From: QYQL01 sp041674265
Lineage (GTDB): Bacteria; Verrucomicrobiota; Verrucomicrobiia; Chthoniobacterales; Terrimicrobiaceae
Length of the DNA stretch: 47,456 nt
Direction: 5' to 3'
Assembly: GCA_041674265.1 (NCBI GenBank)
Contig: JBAYWC010000007.1
Location: 1 to 47,456 of the forward strand
The notes under the pieces are model-generated. The model was not told the DNA's origin and searched no databases. It worked only from the letters and a program-made list of their open reading frames with translations. How positions within the stretch are numbered: the first letter of the stretch is position 1; every line of letters starts with the position of its first letter. The position numbers and the translations under genes were made by a program. This document shows positions 39,775 through 47,456 of the stretch, one piece after another.

Positions 39775-42120
39775 ATGAAAACCCGGATTGTCTCTTACGC
39801 GCGTCTTTGGGGGGCCTTGGCCTTTGTGATTCTTGGTTCGTTTGCCGTTTTGATTTATTACGGCGCGGAGATTTACCGGCAGGCCCCGCCGGTTCCGGCC
39901 CGCGTGGTGACGGAATCCGGGCGGGTTCTTTTCACCGGAGAAAACATCCGGGACGGCCAGAACGTCTGGCAATCCATGGGCGGCCAGGAACTGGGCGGCG
40001 TGTGGGGGCACGGCGCCTATGTCGCGCCGGATTGGTCCGCGGACTATCTGCACCGCGAGTGCCTTCTGGTTCTGGACGAATGGTCGCGCGAGGCGAAAGG
40101 GAAGCCGTTTGAAGAGTTGGAGGCGGAGCCGAAAGCCTCGCTTCAGGCGCGGCTGCGCATCGAGCTCCGCCGCAACACCCATGATCCGAAGAGCGGCGAC
40201 ATCGTGGTTTCCGATGTGCGTGCCCGGGCCTTCGGGGTGTTGGGTCAGTATTACGCCGCAATTTTCGGCGACGCGACGGCTTTCCCTCCGGCAGCGGCCC
40301 GGGTGGCTGATGCCGGAATGAGTCCGCCCCAACTGCGCAACGCTTACGCGATCGCCCGGAACACGATCAAGAATCCGGAACGGCAGGCGGCCATGAACGC
40401 GTTCTTCTGGTGGATCGCGTGGGCCTGTTCGACAGAGCGGCCCGGAGCAACAGAAACCGGAACCGCCACGCAACCCGGGACCGCGCAGGTGACTTATACG
40501 AACAACTGGCCGTCCGAGCATCTGATTGGAAACGCGCCGAGCGGGTCTGTTGTCGTCTGGTCCGTCATCAGTTTCGTTCTTCTTCTTGGGGGCATTGGAG
40601 GAATGGCCTGGTATTATGCCATCCTGCGTCAGCGCGGCGAGGAGGAGCACCTGGCGCCGGAGAACGACCCTCTTCTGGCCCTTTCCCCAACACCTTCCAT
40701 GCGGGCAACGCTCCGTTATTTCTGGGTCGTCGCAGCCCTGATTGTGGTTCAGGTCGGTCTCGGGGCCGTGACCGCCCACTACGGGGTCGAAGGCTCCGGG
40801 TTCTACGGGATCCCGCTCGACCAGTGGCTGCCTTACTCGGTCACGCGCACCTGGCACACCCAGCTCGGCATCTTTTGGATCGCGACCGCCTGGCTGGCGA
40901 CCGGGCTTTTCATTGCCCCGGCCGTATCTGGATACGAACCGAAATTTCAGGCTGCCGGCGTGAATTTCCTTCTCGCCTGTCTCGTCCTCATCGTTGTCGG
41001 ATCGTGCTTTGGCACGTGGTATGGCACCCGCCAGCAAATGGGGCTTGAGACAAACTTCTGGTTCGGACACCAGGGCTACGAATATGTGGACATGGGCAGG
41101 TTCTGGCAGATATTTCTGCTGGTCGGGCTTTTCCTCTGGCTGGCGCTGATGGCCCGGGCGATCTGGCCGGCATTTCGGAATCCCCGGGAAAACCGTCATC
41201 TCCTGGCGCTCTTTTTGATCGCCTCCGCCGCCATCGCGCTCTTCTGGGCTGCGGGGCTGATGTGGCATCGTCAAACCAACCTGGCCATCGCGGAATATTG
41301 GCGCTGGTGGGTGGTTCATCTCTGGGTGGAAGGCTTCTTCGAAGTCTTCGCCACTGTGGTGATCGCCTTCCTCTTCACCCGCATGGGCCTGCTCAAGACC
41401 GCCACGGCCACGGCCTCTGTCTTGTTTGCCACCGTGGTATTTTTGTCCGGGGGCATCATCGGAACCTTCCATCACCTGTATTTCACGGGCACGCCCACGG
41501 CGATCCTTGCCCTGGGAGCGACGTTCAGCGCGCTGGAAGTGGTGCCGTTGACGCTCATCGGGTTCGAGGCCGCCGAAAATCTCGCCCTGTCCCGCGCACG
41601 CCTGTGGGTGGCGGCTTACCGTTGGCCGATTTATTTTTTCATCGCGGTGGCATTCTGGAACCTGGTCGGGGCCGGGCTTTTCGGCTTCCTGATCAACCCG
41701 CCGATCGCGTTGTATTTCATGCAGGGATTGAACACGACGGCCGTGCATGCGCACACCGCGTTGTTCGGGGTTTACGGAATGCTGGGCATCGGGCTCATGC
41801 TTTTCTGCCTGAAGGGGCTCGCCACGAAACGGCAATGGAAAACCAGAGCGCTGTCCTTCAGTTTTTGGTCCATCAATATCGGGCTGGCTCTCATGGTGCT
41901 GCTTTCCCTGCTGCCGGTCGGTCTCCTGCAGACCTGGGCCAGCGTCGAACACGGGATGTGGTATGCCCGCTCCGCGGAATTCCTGCAAAACGGACCGATG
42001 GAGACGCTGCGTTGGCTCCGCGTGATCGGTGACACGATCTTCGCCGTGGGGATTCTCACTCTGGGATGGTTTGTTGTCGGCCTCAAGACCGGCTGGTCGC
42101 TGGAACACGGGGAGCGCTGA
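39775..42120 (+). CDS. norZ: Quinol-dependent nitric oxide reductase (qNOR)
   Basis: This single-chain membrane enzyme reduces NO to N2O with electrons from quinol. It has 781 residues. An N-terminal helix and a large soluble domain (FTGENIRDGQNVWQSMGGQE, VWGHGAYVAPDWSADYLHRE) replace the NorC subunit. The catalytic part of about twelve further helices follows. Heme and Fe-B ligands are in RTWHTQLGIFW, VVHLWVEGFFEVFATV (His and Glu), GIIGTFHHLYFTGTP (the His pair) and NTTAVHAHTALFGVYG. Length is normal for the family. With NnrS and the NsrR-like repressor it forms an NO defence or denitrification step. No nitrite reductase is seen in the window. Confidence 0.95.
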   Translation: MKTRIVSYARLWGALAFVILGSFAVLIYYGAEIYRQAPPVPARVVTESGRVLFTGENIRDGQNVWQSMGGQELGGVWGHGAYVAPDWSADYLHRECLLVLDEWSREAKGKPFEELEAEPKASLQARLRIELRRNTHDPKSGDIVVSDVRARAFGVLGQYYAAIFGDATAFPPAAARVADAGMSPPQLRNAYAIARNTIKNPERQAAMNAFFWWIAWACSTERPGATETGTATQPGTAQVTYTNNWPSEHLIGNAPSGSVVVWSVISFVLLLGGIGGMAWYYAILRQRGEEEHLAPENDPLLALSPTPSMRATLRYFWVVAALIVVQVGLGAVTAHYGVEGSGFYGIPLDQWLPYSVTRTWHTQLGIFWIATAWLATGLFIAPAVSGYEPKFQAAGVNFLLACLVLIVVGSCFGTWYGTRQQMGLETNFWFGHQGYEYVDMGRFWQIFLLVGLFLWLALMARAIWPAFRNPRENRHLLALFLIASAAIALFWAAGLMWHRQTNLAIAEYWRWWVVHLWVEGFFEVFATVVIAFLFTRMGLLKTATATASVLFATVVFLSGGIIGTFHHLYFTGTPTAILALGATFSALEVVPLTLIGFEAAENLALSRARLWVAAYRWPIYFFIAVAFWNLVGAGLFGFLINPPIALYFMQGLNTTAVHAHTALFGVYGMLGIGLMLFCLKGLATKRQWKTRALSFSFWSINIGLALMVLLSLLPVGLLQTWASVEHGMWYARSAEFLQNGPMETLRWLRVIGDTIFAVGILTLGWFVVGLKTGWSLEHGER

Positions 42121-42136
42121 GCCCCGGGGAAAATAT

Positions 42137-42577
42137 TTAAACCACAGGGGACGTGCTCTCCTGAGGCGTTCTCAGCGGCACGGCCGGGAAATACGTTTTG
42201 AACCGGCACTCGTCAGCGGTCGCCAGCGGCCAACCCATGATTTGCGCATGGGCGCCTATGAAGAAATCGGGGAGAGGCAAGGCGGGCGCCTCCTTGCCGG
42301 AGTCGGCCTTGCGGCGCACCCGGTAACTCAGATAGGCACGCGCGCACACCTCCGAGGCGGCGGCCGGAACGTCCAGCACGGCCACGCCCCAACTCCGGAT
42401 CCGGTCGGCCACGGTTTGCGGCTCGGCATCCCCCACGCACACTTCGGCCAGGCTGACCGCGTTGACGGCGGCTCCCGCACCGGAAACACCCTCGGCAATC
42501 ATGCGCCGAGCCCAACGGCAGTGCCTCGACTTCTCGTCGGACGCGTAGATCAGCACATTCGTGTCCAGCAGCATCAT
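42137..42577 (-). CDS. vapC: PIN domain toxin, VapC-like
   Basis: This 146-residue probable ribonuclease toxin belongs to the PIN family. LLDTNVLIYASDE gives the first acidic residue, NAVSLAEVCVGD the second, PLPDFFIGAHAQIMG the third and ATADECRF the last. The upstream gene overlaps by 4 bp (ATGA 42574-42577) and encodes the antitoxin. The pair is convergent with qNOR, only 16 bp away. The RNA target is unknown. Confidence 0.88.
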   Translation of the reverse strand: MMLLDTNVLIYASDEKSRHCRWARRMIAEGVSGAGAAVNAVSLAEVCVGDAEPQTVADRIRSWGVAVLDVPAAASEVCARAYLSYRVRRKADSGKEAPALPLPDFFIGAHAQIMGWPLATADECRFKTYFPAVPLRTPQESTSPVV

Positions 42578-42804
42578 GGTTCGCGAGTCAGTTCACGGAG
42601 CGTCGCCCAGTCCATCTTCGGATGCAGTGGCGCGGCCCCAATCGCCCGCAGGCACTGGGCACGGGTCAATCGAGCTTCCGGTTCCGGTCGAGCCAGGCGC
42701 AGGAGCACGAAATGACCTTCCCCCTGACGTTGAATGTCGAACACATCGCCCGGCCTCGCCACCGGCAACACAATCCGCTTCTTGCTGTCCGCCGTCGTTG
42801 TCAT
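42574..42804 (-). CDS. vapB: AbrB/MazE-type antitoxin partner of VapC
   Basis: This 76-residue protein has an N-terminal swapped-hairpin DNA-binding domain of the AbrB type (ADSKKRIVLPVARPGDVFDI, HFVLLRLARPE). A C-terminal part should bind the toxin (MDWATLRELTREP). ATG 42804 was chosen because it opens directly on the fold; the longer frame upstream shows nothing family-like. It overlaps VapC and probably represses its own operon with the toxin. Confidence 0.8.
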   Translation of the reverse strand: MTTTADSKKRIVLPVARPGDVFDIQRQGEGHFVLLRLARPEPEARLTRAQCLRAIGAAPLHPKMDWATLRELTREP

Positions 42805-43061
42805 GGTGGGATAATCCCACTTGCGGTGTCCCGCGTCAACCGGAATCCGGCAATCCCATTCAGCACATCCCGGATCTCCCAAAAAGCGACCCGCCGGACT
42901 TTGTGCAGGAGCTTTTCCCTTCTCCGGATGTAAACAGGGAAGACCTCTTTCTCCGGCAGAACATGTAATTTATAGGCTCGGTATTGTTTGCCTTTCCCAG
43001 CCATTGGGTGCCCGAGAGAGGCTGATTGTGGGTTAGATTTTCGGTGCCAGCGGCACGCCGC

Positions 43062-44570
43062 TCAACAATGCGAGGGGGAATTCGGGCGGAGGTAGAACCA
43101 ACCGTTGACGAGGAAGCAGACCAGCGCGAAGACCGCCATGCCGGTGTAAGCGAGGGCCGGGGTGCCGAGGTGATCCATCGTCCAGCCGAGGAGGAGTGGA
43201 GGGGCGAAACCGCCGAGGGCTCCGAGGCAACTGACAATCCCAATGGCGGCTCCCGCTTCCTTGGGCAGCACCTGAGGAATGATTTTGAAAACGCTTCCAT
43301 TGCCGAGACCGGACGCGGCGCAAATGGCGAGGATCACCGCGAAGAACCCGCCGAATTGGTCGGGCTGCAGGAAGGCGGAGAGGCTGAATCCGCCGAGAGC
43401 CATGGCCCCGATGGAGATCGAGGAGATCAATCCGGCGCCGAACTTGTCGGACAGCCAGCCGCCGATCGGACGCATGACCGTGGCCACAGCGACGGCCCAA
43501 GGGGCGAATCTCCAAGGGTTGGGAACTCCTCCGGGGGCATTCGCGAAAACCGAGGTGATGATCAGAGGCAGCGACGCCCCCATGGCGACAAAGCATCCGA
43601 AGGTCAGAAAATAAAGGCAGGAGAGCACCCAGGTGTGCGGTCTCCTTCCCGCCACGAGCTGCGAGGAGAGGGACTTCGGTTCGGTCGGAAAGTCCTTCGT
43701 GCCAAACCAGATCCATCCCGCGCAGAGGAGGATGAACGGAATCCAGACAAAGGCGGCGTTTTCCAGATGGAAAGACTTTGCGGTGCCGCCGGTCGTCAGG
43801 AGACCGAAGAGGGAGAATCCAATCACGGCCGGGATGGTGAATTGAGCGATGGTGACGCCGAGGTTGCCGAGGCCGTTGACGCCCAGCGCGGTGCCCTGCA
43901 TCTGCTTGGGGAACCAGAGGGTGACGACCCCCATAGAGGTGGCGAAGTTTGCCCCGGCGATGCCGGTGAATGCGGCGCAGGCCAGCAACACCCAATACGG
44001 GGTGGCAGGATTCATCACGGCGAAGCCGGTCGCCAGGCACGGGAGGAGGATGGCAAGGGTGACGGCGGAAAAACTGCGCCGGCTCCCGAAGGTCGAGACG
44101 ATCAGGCCATAGGGGATCCGCAGGAGCGAACCGAGAAGAACCGGAGTGGCCGTGAGCCAGAAGAGTTGCTGGCGGCTCAAATGGAATCCGGCGTCATTGA
44201 GGCGCAGCGGGATCGCCGACCACATGAACCAGACCGCGAAGGCCAGGGCGAGCGAGACGGTGCTGATGGCCAACGTCCGCCAGGCAAGCGGCTCGTTCCG
44301 GAACACTTCGCGCGCAGGCGCACGCAGGATCAGCCGGATTGGACCGGGCAGGTAGCGCAACAGGGCGGCTCCGCTCAAAAAGAGCGCGATCGAAGCCCAG
44401 AACCCCGGCCATTTCACCGCGTTGTTGCCGTCGAGCGATTCGTTGAGAGCAGCCGTCAGCAACCAGATCTGCATGCTGAGAATCAGGATCAGGACGCAGA
44501 TGATGCCGAGGGACAGGGTGTTGGTCTTGCTCGGATGGGCCTGCCGTTGGGCGTCGCGGAAGTTGCTCAT
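43062..44570 (-). CDS. narK: Nitrate/nitrite MFS transporter, NarK family
   Basis: This 502-residue membrane protein of the major facilitator superfamily moves nitrate in and/or nitrite out. The two nitrate signature regions are visible: GVVTLWFPKQMQGTALGVNG with its following GLGNLG, and ASGLGNGSVFKIIPQVLP. RMPYG-type (LRIPYG) sequence and a conserved Arg pair region (RPIGGWLSDKFG) are also present. The N-terminus carries an extra hydrophobic segment pair (IICVLILILSMQIWLLTAAL). It lies 61 bp after the Rieske gene, at the end of the nitrate reductase operon. The 257 bp between it and vapB shows only short frames with no recognisable product. Confidence 0.92.
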   Translation of the reverse strand: MSNFRDAQRQAHPSKTNTLSLGIICVLILILSMQIWLLTAALNESLDGNNAVKWPGFWASIALFLSGAALLRYLPGPIRLILRAPAREVFRNEPLAWRTLAISTVSLALAFAVWFMWSAIPLRLNDAGFHLSRQQLFWLTATPVLLGSLLRIPYGLIVSTFGSRRSFSAVTLAILLPCLATGFAVMNPATPYWVLLACAAFTGIAGANFATSMGVVTLWFPKQMQGTALGVNGLGNLGVTIAQFTIPAVIGFSLFGLLTTGGTAKSFHLENAAFVWIPFILLCAGWIWFGTKDFPTEPKSLSSQLVAGRRPHTWVLSCLYFLTFGCFVAMGASLPLIITSVFANAPGGVPNPWRFAPWAVAVATVMRPIGGWLSDKFGAGLISSISIGAMALGGFSLSAFLQPDQFGGFFAVILAICAASGLGNGSVFKIIPQVLPKEAGAAIGIVSCLGALGGFAPPLLLGWTMDHLGTPALAYTGMAVFALVCFLVNGWFYLRPNSPSHC

Positions 44571-44631
44571 GGAAAAAACAGGTTGGACCGCGAAGGCTCA
44601 AAGGCGTGGAGGGTAAGGACGGCAAACATTT

Positions 44632-45168
44632 TCAAGAATTTCCCGGAGCTTCAGCGTCTCCAGGGTTTTCCACTTCCGGTTCCCGGACATAAATGTCATC
44701 GCCTTTGATGACGACCTCGAGGTGCGGGAGGGGGCGGGGGGGCGGGCCTTGCAGGACGCGTCCGGTTTTGGCATCGAAAAAGCCATGATGGCACGGGCAT
44801 TCGATCTTGTCGTGTTCGGGCGAGTAATAGACAGCGCAGGAGAGATGCGTGCATTTTTGCTCGTAGGCACGGAACGAGCCGTCTTTGAGATGGATGAGGA
44901 TGAACGGGATTTTGGCCCCCTCGATGGTGAAGGCGTGGTTGCCGCCCAACGGCACATCGGACTTCTTGCAGACAAAAAAATCCCCCGCGAAACGAAAGGG
45001 AGGGAAGATTTTGTCCTTGATCGCCACCCATCCGCTGCCGACCGCCATGCCGCCGGAGACGAGGCAAAGGAACTTTGCAAATTCGCGCCGCGACACGTGT
45101 TCGGCCTCGGCGCGCTCGATGGGAAAATCCACGTCCGTCGCGGATTTGGGAGGCAATGAGGGGTTCAT
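44632..45168 (-). CDS. Rieske [2Fe-2S] protein of the nitrate reductase operon
   Basis: This 178-residue protein has a twin-arginine type leader (SRREFAKFLCLVSGGMAVG), so the Rieske domain probably sits outside the membrane. The cluster motifs are CTHLSC and CPCHHGFFD, each giving one Cys and one His ligand, followed by GPPPRPLPHLEV. The start ATG 45168 overlaps the preceding ferredoxin stop as ATGA. It likely links quinone or cytochrome electrons to the nitrate reductase. If exported, the catalytic subunit may also work on the outer face, but that subunit's N-terminus is outside the window. Confidence 0.9.
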   Translation of the reverse strand: MNPSLPPKSATDVDFPIERAEAEHVSRREFAKFLCLVSGGMAVGSGWVAIKDKIFPPFRFAGDFFVCKKSDVPLGGNHAFTIEGAKIPFILIHLKDGSFRAYEQKCTHLSCAVYYSPEHDKIECPCHHGFFDAKTGRVLQGPPPRPLPHLEVVIKGDDIYVREPEVENPGDAEAPGNS

Positions 45169-45743
45169 AATTCTGCGTCCACGACCAGATCGGTCGCTCC
45201 TTTTGGCATCATGATGTTGACCTTGGTTTTCACGGTTTGGTTTCCGAATTTGAAGGTGTTGACCGGCGTGCTGCCGGGGCGACGGCCGGCCATCTCCTCG
45301 CGAGTGCCGTAGGTGAGGGCTCCGCTGGGGCAGACCGTGGCGCACATGGGTTTTTTACCGGCGCTGGTGCGGTCGTAACACATGTTGCACTTCACCATCA
45401 GGTCCATGGGCTCGATTTTCTTCGGCACGCCAAACGGGCAGGCGTTCACGCAGTTCGAGCAGGCGATGCAGCGGTCGGTCTTCGCGGAATGCACGATGCC
45501 GAACTCGTCCTTCTCGATGGCGACGGCGGGGCAGACTTTGGCGCAAACCGGATCCTCGCAATGCATGCAGATCTGCACGGAGGTTTGGGTGTCCAGAAAG
45601 CGGTCCACGTAATCGACGTGGATCATCGGGGTCTGCCCGTTCGTCTCGCATTCGGCGCAGGCCATCTCGCACGCGTGGCATCCGATGCAGCGCTGCGGAT
45701 CCAGGAAGAACTCCTGGTCGGTGCGGAACGTGGTCGTCGTCAT
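45165..45743 (-). CDS. Four-cluster [4Fe-4S] electron transfer subunit
   Basis: This 192-residue iron-sulfur protein is of the NrfC/DmsB type. Cysteine groups for four clusters are seen: CIGCHACEMAC, CMHCEDPVCAKVCP, CIACSNCVNACPFGVP and CNMCYDRTSAG plus MCATVCPSGAL. It passes electrons between the Rieske or quinone side and the molybdenum enzyme. It overlaps both neighbours by 4 bp (45740-45743 and 45165-45168). A four-cluster subunit next to an assimilatory-looking nitrate reductase is a respiratory-style arrangement. Confidence 0.92.
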   Translation of the reverse strand: MTTTTFRTDQEFFLDPQRCIGCHACEMACAECETNGQTPMIHVDYVDRFLDTQTSVQICMHCEDPVCAKVCPAVAIEKDEFGIVHSAKTDRCIACSNCVNACPFGVPKKIEPMDLMVKCNMCYDRTSAGKKPMCATVCPSGALTYGTREEMAGRRPGSTPVNTFKFGNQTVKTKVNIMMPKGATDLVVDAEL

Positions 45744-47456
45744 GCGCTGGCCCAGGCCTTGGTTTCTTCAGAGCCGGGAGCGGTCCGGCCCAGCGGTTCC
45801 AGCTTGCAGGCGCAGACTTTGAACTCGGGAATTTTGGAGACCGGATCGAGGTGGCCGGAGGTGAGCTGGTTGACGGATTTTTTGCCCGGCCAATGGTAGG
45901 GGACGAAAACCGTATCCTCCCGGATGGTCTCGACAATCTGGGCAGGGAACTCGACGGATCCGCGCCGGGTGGAGACGCGCACCAGCTCCCGATCTTTGAT
46001 TCCGAATTTGGCCGCGAGGGCGGGATGGATCTCCAGCAGGGGTTCGGGATACTGGTTCACCAGCTTTCCGATGCGGCGGGTCTGGGTGCCGCTGAGATAC
46101 TGGGAAACCACTCGCCCGGTGGTGAGGATGACGGGGAACTCGTCATCGGTCAGCTCGCCAGGATCGCGGTAGGCGATCCCATGGAAGTGCGCCCGGCCGT
46201 CCGGAGTTTTGAATTTCCGGTCCTCCCACAGCCGGGGCGTGCCCGGATGGTCGTCGCTCGGGCAGGGCCAGAAGACCCCCATGTTGTCCTCGATTTTTTG
46301 ATAGCTGATTCCAAAGTAATCCGCCGTCCCGCCTTTCGTGGCGACCCGCAGCTCGTTGAAAATCTCCTCCGACGAGTCGTAGGTGAAAAACTTTTTGGCC
46401 CCGAGCCGGTCGGCCAGTTCGAGAAGGATGCTGGTGTCGCTGCGGGCGTTGCCGGGAGGGCTGACCGCTTTGCGGATGCGCACGACGCGCCCCTCCGCCG
46501 TGGTGACCGTGCCGTCCTCCTCCTCATGGAGCGAGCCGGGGAGGATGATGTCCGCGTGGCGCGCGGTTTCGTTGAGGAAAAAATCGATGGCGACGTAGAA
46601 CTCGAGTTTTTCGAGCGCCTCCCGGATCATGTTGTTGTTGGGCAGCGAGACGAGGGGGTTGAAGCAAATGCTCAGGAGGCCCTTGATCTCGCCCCGGTGG
46701 ATGGACTCCATGATTTCATAGGCGGTGAGCCCTTTGCCCGGCATGTCCTTTTCATCGATCCCCCAGACGCCCGAGATGTATTTCCGATGTTCGGGGTTCT
46801 CGATATCCCGGTTGCCGGGGAGCTGGTCGCACTTGTGCCCGTGCTCGCGCCCTCCTTGGCCGTTGCCCTGTCCTGTGATGGTCGCATAGCCGCAATACGG
46901 CTTTCCAATCCGTCCGGTGGCCAGGACGAGGTTGATGCAGGCCAGGACGTTTTCGACGCCCTTGCTGTGGTGTTCGATGCCCCGGGCGTGGAGCAGGAAG
47001 CTGGTTTTCGCCGGCCCCCACATCTCGGCCGCCCGCAGGATCTTTTCCTTGGGGATGCCGGTGGTGCGCTCCGCCCAGTCGAGATCGTAGGTGGCGACGG
47101 CCTCCTGGGCTTTCTCAAAATCCGTGGTGTGGTTGGCGATGAATTCGTGGTCCAGCCAATCGCGCTTGATGAGCTGGTGGAGGATCGCCCCGTAGAGGGC
47201 GGAGTCGCGGCCGGGACGGATCGGGAGGTGGAGGTCGGCGGTGCGGGCGATCGGGGTGAGGCGGGGGTCGACGACGATCAGCTTGCCCCCGTTGTCGCGG
47301 GCCTGCCAGATCCAGTGCGTGAGCGTGGGAAAGGTCTCGCTGACGTTCGTCCCGCAGAGCATGACGACCTCGGCGTGGGCGAGATCGGAGTAGTTGTTCG
47401 AGCCCCGGTCCAGGCCGAAGGCTTTTTTGTTCCCCGCCCCGGCGCTCACCATGCAG
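45740..47456 (-). CDS. Molybdopterin nitrate reductase catalytic subunit (NasA/NarB/NapA type), partial
   Basis: The 3' part of the gene, about 570 residues, runs off the right edge; the N-terminal [4Fe-4S] segment is outside. Bis-MGD binding regions are clear: HAEVVMLCGTNVSETFPTL, DPRLTPIARTADLHLPIRPG, LLHARGIEHHSKGVENVLA and TGQGNGQGGREHG. The C-terminal dinucleotide domain has VILTTGRVVSQYLSGTQTRR and VFVPYHWPGKKSVNQLT. These match the monomeric assimilatory/periplasmic group rather than NarG. It heads the operon with the four-cluster protein, the Rieske protein and NarK, so quinol is the probable electron source. Confidence 0.9.
   Translation of the reverse strand, partial: CMVSAGAGNKKAFGLDRGSNNYSDLAHAEVVMLCGTNVSETFPTLTHWIWQARDNGGKLIVVDPRLTPIARTADLHLPIRPGRDSALYGAILHQLIKRDWLDHEFIANHTTDFEKAQEAVATYDLDWAERTTGIPKEKILRAAEMWGPAKTSFLLHARGIEHHSKGVENVLACINLVLATGRIGKPYCGYATITGQGNGQGGREHGHKCDQLPGNRDIENPEHRKYISGVWGIDEKDMPGKGLTAYEIMESIHRGEIKGLLSICFNPLVSLPNNNMIREALEKLEFYVAIDFFLNETARHADIILPGSLHEEEDGTVTTAEGRVVRIRKAVSPPGNARSDTSILLELADRLGAKKFFTYDSSEEIFNELRVATKGGTADYFGISYQKIEDNMGVFWPCPSDDHPGTPRLWEDRKFKTPDGRAHFHGIAYRDPGELTDDEFPVILTTGRVVSQYLSGTQTRRIGKLVNQYPEPLLEIHPALAAKFGIKDRELVRVSTRRGSVEFPAQIVETIREDTVFVPYHWPGKKSVNQLTSGHLDPVSKIPEFKVCACKLEPLGRTAPGSEETKAWASA

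Noticed and set aside
39757..42108. A 783-codon open frame on the minus strand opposite qNOR
   Set aside because: It is antisense to a well-supported enzyme, is rich in Pro, Arg and Gly and shows no family motif; it results from high GC at third positions.
42805..43061. A 67-codon minus-strand frame between vapB and narK
   Set aside because: No motif, no good ribosome site and no relation to neighbours; treated as intergenic.
1..47456. CRISPR arrays, tRNA, rRNA, insertion sequences
   Set aside because: No regularly spaced repeats, tRNA-like T-loop plus acceptor pattern, rRNA core sequence, transposase or integrase was recognised by reading; a covariance-model search would be needed to exclude small RNAs.

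Overview
The window is a GC-rich bacterial chromosome segment. Its gene content is: Gfo/Idh/MocA oxidoreductases, long cytosolic rhamnosidases, an FG-GAP repeat protein, a PhyH/AraC pair, an unusual glycyl radical enzyme, and nitrate/NO genes with a quinol NO reductase. This mix fits the Verrucomicrobiota/PVC group best. That placement is inferred from gene content only, because there is no rRNA or other phylogenetic marker here.

Layout. (1) 1-15 kb, carbohydrate region. On the plus strand are the tail of a sugar-active enzyme, two Gfo/Idh/MocA oxidoreductases and an exported FG-GAP protein. On the minus strand are three large glycosidases: a GH106-like enzyme, a GH78 alpha-L-rhamnosidase and an unassigned alpha/alpha-barrel enzyme. 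A beta-propeller protein follows. None of the three glycosidases has a visible signal peptide, so imported rhamnose-containing oligosaccharides are probably cut in the cytosol. (2) 15-21.1 kb. A minus-strand operon encodes a PhyH dioxygenase, a glycyl radical enzyme, its radical-SAM activase and an exported SIS-like protein, with a divergent AraC regulator. (3) 21.2-24.4 kb. A LacI regulator is translationally coupled to an alpha/beta hydrolase, followed by a UroD/MtaA-like methyltransferase. (4) 24.4-29.8 kb. A minus-strand molybdenum-cofactor operon runs nnrS, MOSC-MobA fusion, TSUP transporter, moaA, moaE and then badly deleted moeA and moaC-mogA. (5) 29.9-34.5 kb. A B12-type radical SAM protein precedes a class III ribonucleotide reductase whose glycyl-radical domain is a separate 60-residue protein. 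An FNR-type site sits at the class II position of its promoter, and a Crp/Fnr regulator lies downstream. (6) 34.7-39.1 kb. This is a stretch of truncated and fused gene ends (DGC protein/MarR-like tail, cystathionine synthase/HemJ/SDR, NDH-2, DUF488/P450). (7) 39.2-47.5 kb. Here are an NsrR-like Rrf2 regulator divergent from qNOR, a VapBC pair, and a nitrate reductase operon (catalytic subunit, 4x[4Fe-4S] protein, Rieske protein, NarK).

How it fits together. Regions 4-7 serve low-oxygen life on nitrate: molybdenum cofactor synthesis, nitrate uptake and reduction, NO sensing and removal, and oxygen-independent dNTP synthesis. The most striking structural signal is a series of genes in which both ends survive but an internal block is missing, often next to short microhomology. 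They lie at 24.4-25.3 kb and 35.1-39.1 kb. This is either serial real deletion or an assembly artefact, and it must be settled before Moco synthesis is judged functional. Coordinates of deletion junctions are approximate.
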